From contig VENI01000004.1 of NCBI GenBank assembly GCA_009711615.1, positions 107,856-171,855 on the forward strand: a stretch of DNA of 64,000 nt. Reading direction: 5' to 3'. Source of the DNA: Bacillota bacterium. Lineage in GTDB: Bacteria; Bacillota; Desulfotomaculia; Desulfotomaculales; Desulfohalotomaculaceae. Below, one piece after another: positions 62,103 to 64,000 of this stretch. Both the position numbers and the translations under genes were made by a program. The first letter of the stretch is position 1. The number at the start of each line of letters is the position of its first letter. The notes beneath the pieces were generated by a model. It worked only from the letters and a program-made list of their open reading frames with translations. It was not told where the DNA came from and did not search any database.

Positions 62103-62148
62103 ACCTCCCTTAATCAATATATCATTAGATATATTGATTAAGGGAGGT
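62103..62148. repeat. 21-bp hairpin with loop ATTA
   Basis: Bases 62103-62123 (ACCTCCCTTAATCAATATAT and a final C) are an exact complement of 62128-62148. The loop is ATTA. The right arm carries a GGGAGGT ribosome-binding-like string with no start codon in a sensible place. Such long perfect hairpins are often ends of small inverted-repeat elements. Confidence 0.6.
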
Positions 62149-62420
62149 GAATATTACAACAATGCTTAATTAAGAACAAAATAAAACTTACAGTATTTTA
62201 AAGTTTATATATTAATTGCAACAAATAATATATTAGCAATTTAATCTAAACAAATCTGTGTTAATAGAAATTTTTATTAATCTACGTTTATACTCCTACC
62301 ACTATCTTTTGAGACCTGATCAAAGTACTGGGGTTTTCTGTAATATATTTAGCAGTGTCCCCTGCAACATTCCTTATTTTAATGTTTCCGGCTGTTGATG
62401 ATTATTACCATAGGATAATA

Positions 62421-62505
62421 CCACCTGTGCCATTTTTTTGAGCCACCTATGACATTAAAATAAACAACTTGAGACATTAAGAAAGCCACCATATATAGAG
62501 GTGAC
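62421..62505. repeat. IS-end-like repeats, inverted copy of the left-flank type
   Basis: Spaced AGCCACC/GACATTA motifs occur here: GAGCCACCTATGACATTAAA, GAGACATTAAGAAAGCCACC and CCACCTGTGCC. They mirror those at 1826-1910 in opposite orientation. They resemble ends of an IS21-like element, with no transposase left. Confidence 0.3.
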
Positions 62506-62790
62506 CTAGGGTAATTATTTTTAGTTATGCGTAGTCTTTAATGCAGATTAGATAGTTAATGCGTAATAACTACAATTCAAAATTATTACTCATCATGTAA
62601 AAACTGCAACACAACTGAAAAATAAGTTATAATGAATAGTAGTAGAAAGATGTTCTTATAAGAAATATAGTGTAGTAAAGATTATAGTATTTTGCTGGTG
62701 GTGTAATTCTTACTTGAGGCAAAAAGTATCTTATGCTAAAAAAATCAAGGTCTGATATGTTTCCACTAACCTCGAACAGAAGGAGATAAG

Positions 62791-63617
62791 ATGTCAAATA
62801 TTATTGAAATAAGCGACTTTCATCTCCCAATTTGGATGTCTTTGCTCGACTGACGGAAAAGCAGCTGCGCAATAGATTGGAGCCGGAGATGGGCATCTTT
62901 ATTGCGGAGAGCACCAAGGTAATTGGACTTGCCCTCGACGCTGGATGCGAGCCTATTTCACTTTTGATGGAGCACAAATACATTGCAGGGCAGGCACACG
63001 GTATAATCACCCGATGCGGAGATATCCCCGTCTATACTGCCGATAGCAACCTGCTAGCAGGGTTGACCGGCTTTCAGCTGACCCGCGGTGTGCTGTGTGC
63101 CATGCGGCGTCCTCGTTTACCCAGCGTTGAAGATGCGTGTGCCGGTGCAAGTCGAGTGGCTGTGCTTGAAGGTATTTCGGACTCTACCAACGTCGGTGCC
63201 ATTTTTCGCTCGGCTGCGGCTCTAGGCATAGATACCGTGTTGCTTACCCCCTCATGCTGTGACCCACTATGCCGGCGTGCGGTGAGGGTGAGCATGGGTA
63301 CCATCTTCCAAGTGCCATGGGCCCGTATTGGCAGCAAGCCTTCGCAGTGGGCGCAGCAGGGCATGAAGAGTCTGCGCAAGCTGGGCTTTAAGACCGTTGC
63401 CATGGCTTTAAATGATAACGCTGTTAGCATAGATGATCCGCAGCTCATGGCAGAAGAAAAGCTTGTTATCGTACTGGGTTCAGAAGGTAATGGACTGGCG
63501 CCCTGCACGATTGCCGACTGCGATTACACCGCGTGCATCCCCATGTCCCATAACGTGGACTCTCTGAACGTAGCTGCAGCCAGCGCCGTGGCCTTCTGGC
63601 AACTCAGGGTCCGGTAA
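62791..63617 (+). pseudogene. Frameshifted TrmH/SpoU-family RNA methyltransferase
   Basis: The frame starts at ATG 62791 behind AAGGAGATAAG, reading MSNIIEISDFHLPI. It is broken near 62832, where one T appears to be lost, and continues at once as LDVFARLTEKQLRNRLEPEM. The rest is a complete SPOUT methyltransferase with GISDSTNVGAIFRSAAALGI, CCDPLCRRAVRVSMG and VIVLGSEGNGL, plus the knot end SLNVAAASAVAFW. These are the three SpoU motifs. The gene is clearly richer in G+C than the rest of the window, so it was probably acquired separately. If translation reinitiates inside, a nearly full-length product of about 260 residues could still be made. Confidence 0.8.
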
Positions 63618-63663
63618 GCTTTTATATTCACATAATACGTCGTAAAAGTTGATTAATGCTCAG

Positions 63664-63682
63664 GGGAGACCTTTGGTCTCCC
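63664..63682 (+). terminator. Hairpin after the methyltransferase
   Basis: GGGAGACC (63664-63671) pairs with GGTCTCCC (63675-63682) around TTT, 46 bases downstream of the stop. Only a weak T-tract follows (GCTTTATG), so it is a probable but not ideal terminator. Confidence 0.6.
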
Positions 63683-63845
63683 GCTTTATGACGCATAATC
63701 TATAAAGTGTGTAATACGCAAGCCAGTGCAATTTAGGCCCTACCTGGGTAGTTTATATATTGCACGCCACCACAAAACTATTTATGCTCCCATGAAAAGT
63801 ATTAAATTGACGGCAACTACATAGACTTCCAATCTTAGAGTGAAT

Positions 63846-63869
63846 AAAAGGGTGCACTGGCACCCTTTT
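63846..63869. terminator. Bidirectional terminator beside the IS66 end
   Basis: AAAAGGGTGC (63846-63855) and GCACCCTTTT (63860-63869) form a perfect stem with loop ACTG, with T-runs available on both strands. It lies four bases before the IS66-like terminal sequence. Confidence 0.75.
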
Positions 63870-63873
63870 ATAG

Positions 63874-64000
63874 GTAAGCGTAAAATAACCCCCACCTTGC
63901 GGTAGGGGTAAATGTTAGTTATTCTTAATCTGTACCCAACAGTTAGTGGGTAAGCTAGATGACCAAGGAAGCAACTTGTCTAAGGCGTCCTGATCCCGGA
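63874..64000 (-). mobile_element. End of an IS66-family element (continues past window)
   Basis: GTAAGCG at 63874 matches the GTAA-type terminal inverted repeat of IS66 elements. Immediately inside lies the 3' end of a minus-strand transposase gene. The other end is beyond the window, so target duplication cannot be tested here. Confidence 0.6.
63915..64000 (-). CDS. tnpC: IS66-family transposase, C-terminal end (partial)
   Basis: The last 27 codons of a gene that runs off the window. The protein end reads RDQDALDKLLPWSSSLPTNC and WVQIKNN. The phrase LDxLLPWS is the typical C-terminus of IS66 TnpC/ORF C transposases. No frame break is seen in the part available. Confidence 0.65.
   Translation of the reverse strand, partial: RDQDALDKLLPWSSSLPTNCWVQIKNN

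Larger units (their letters stand above)
61619..62790. other. Gap with hairpins and IS-end-like repeats
   Basis: About 1.2 kb without a gene. Three hairpins (near 61883, 61981 and 62103) and a stretch resembling IS ends (62421-62505) are listed separately. The rest is AT-rich with no support for coding. An attachment site next to the serine recombinase may lie here, but I cannot define its core. Confidence 0.45.

Noticed and set aside
63074..63508. 144-codon minus-strand frame
   Set aside because: Antisense shadow of the GC-rich methyltransferase gene, which explains the lack of stop codons.
1..64000. tRNA or rRNA genes, including a tRNA as integration site
   Set aside because: I scanned for cloverleaf-like and rRNA-like segments and saw none. 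A serine recombinase also does not need a tRNA target. A tRNAscan run would settle this.

Overview
The window is AT-rich Gram-positive DNA, most probably from an anaerobic Clostridia-type Firmicute (Peptococcaceae-like is a guess). The evidence is strong GGAGG ribosome binding sites with many TTG and GTG starts, an AgrBDCA-type peptide quorum-sensing locus, a SpoVT/AbrB-type regulator and a Gram-positive type IV secretion set (PrgI, VirB4, a VirB1/M23 wall hydrolase). Most of it, about 10.5 to 61.6 kb, reads as one large integrated, plasmid-like conjugative element. It is flanked on both sides by degraded insertion-sequence debris.

Left flank (1 to 10.6 kb): a DUF4238 protein, a long nested palindrome, a structured GC-richer block, two small genes, and then a complete agr locus on the minus strand. 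In agr the sensor appears to be split in two: a membrane-only protein followed by a short GHKL kinase. They are followed by AgrB, a 40-residue AgrD pre-peptide, a strong intercistronic hairpin and a LytTR regulator. After agr come an IS3-family transposase ruin, a secreted protein and the carboxy-terminal remains of a GmrSD-type (DUF262/DUF1524) restriction enzyme.

Maintenance and transfer module (10.5 to 23 kb, mostly minus): winged-helix and S1-domain accessory proteins, a VirD4/TraG coupling ATPase, topoisomerase III, a replication-initiator-like protein whose own gene carries seven contiguous 21-bp iterons, a HAD phosphatase-like protein, and a ParR-like/ParM pair with an inverted-repeat centromere candidate. 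A CoiA-like/OB-fold protein and an HD-GYP phosphodiesterase follow.

Surface and pilus module (23 to 40.5 kb, all minus): three exported proteins, including a 1233-residue adhesin-like protein. Next comes a full Tad (type IVc) pilus operon: TadG-like, an unknown gene, CpaB, TadZ, TadA, TadB, TadC, two Flp-like pilins, the prepilin peptidase and TadE. Two further exported proteins and an AbrB-like regulator with a zinc knuckle complete it.

Secretion module (40.5 to 50.4 kb, all minus): a second TadZ/MinD-like ATPase, a transglycosylase-M23 hydrolase, VirB6/TrbL, VirB4, a separate VirB4-N-like protein, PrgI/VirB3 and two VirB2-like proteins. No relaxase was recognised anywhere in the window. 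A tyrosine recombinase closes the block.

Cargo and control (51 to 61.6 kb): a 1021-residue metallophosphoesterase-STAND NTPase fusion that looks like an antiphage sensor-effector, a triple-HTH protein, divergent XRE repressors with four copies of a 17-bp palindromic operator, an ImmA/IrrE protease, a frameshifted DUF1643 gene, a DUF3800 gene and a large serine recombinase that probably integrates the element. The right flank holds hairpins, IS-end-like repeats, a GC-rich frameshifted TrmH/SpoU methyltransferase gene and the end of an IS66-family element.

The most unusual feature is the joining of a complete Tad pilus, adhesins and a conjugative type IV secretion system with paired TadZ-like ATPases on one replicon-like element. 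The pilus may serve mating-pair contact (inference). All functions are read from sequence motifs; no searches were run.
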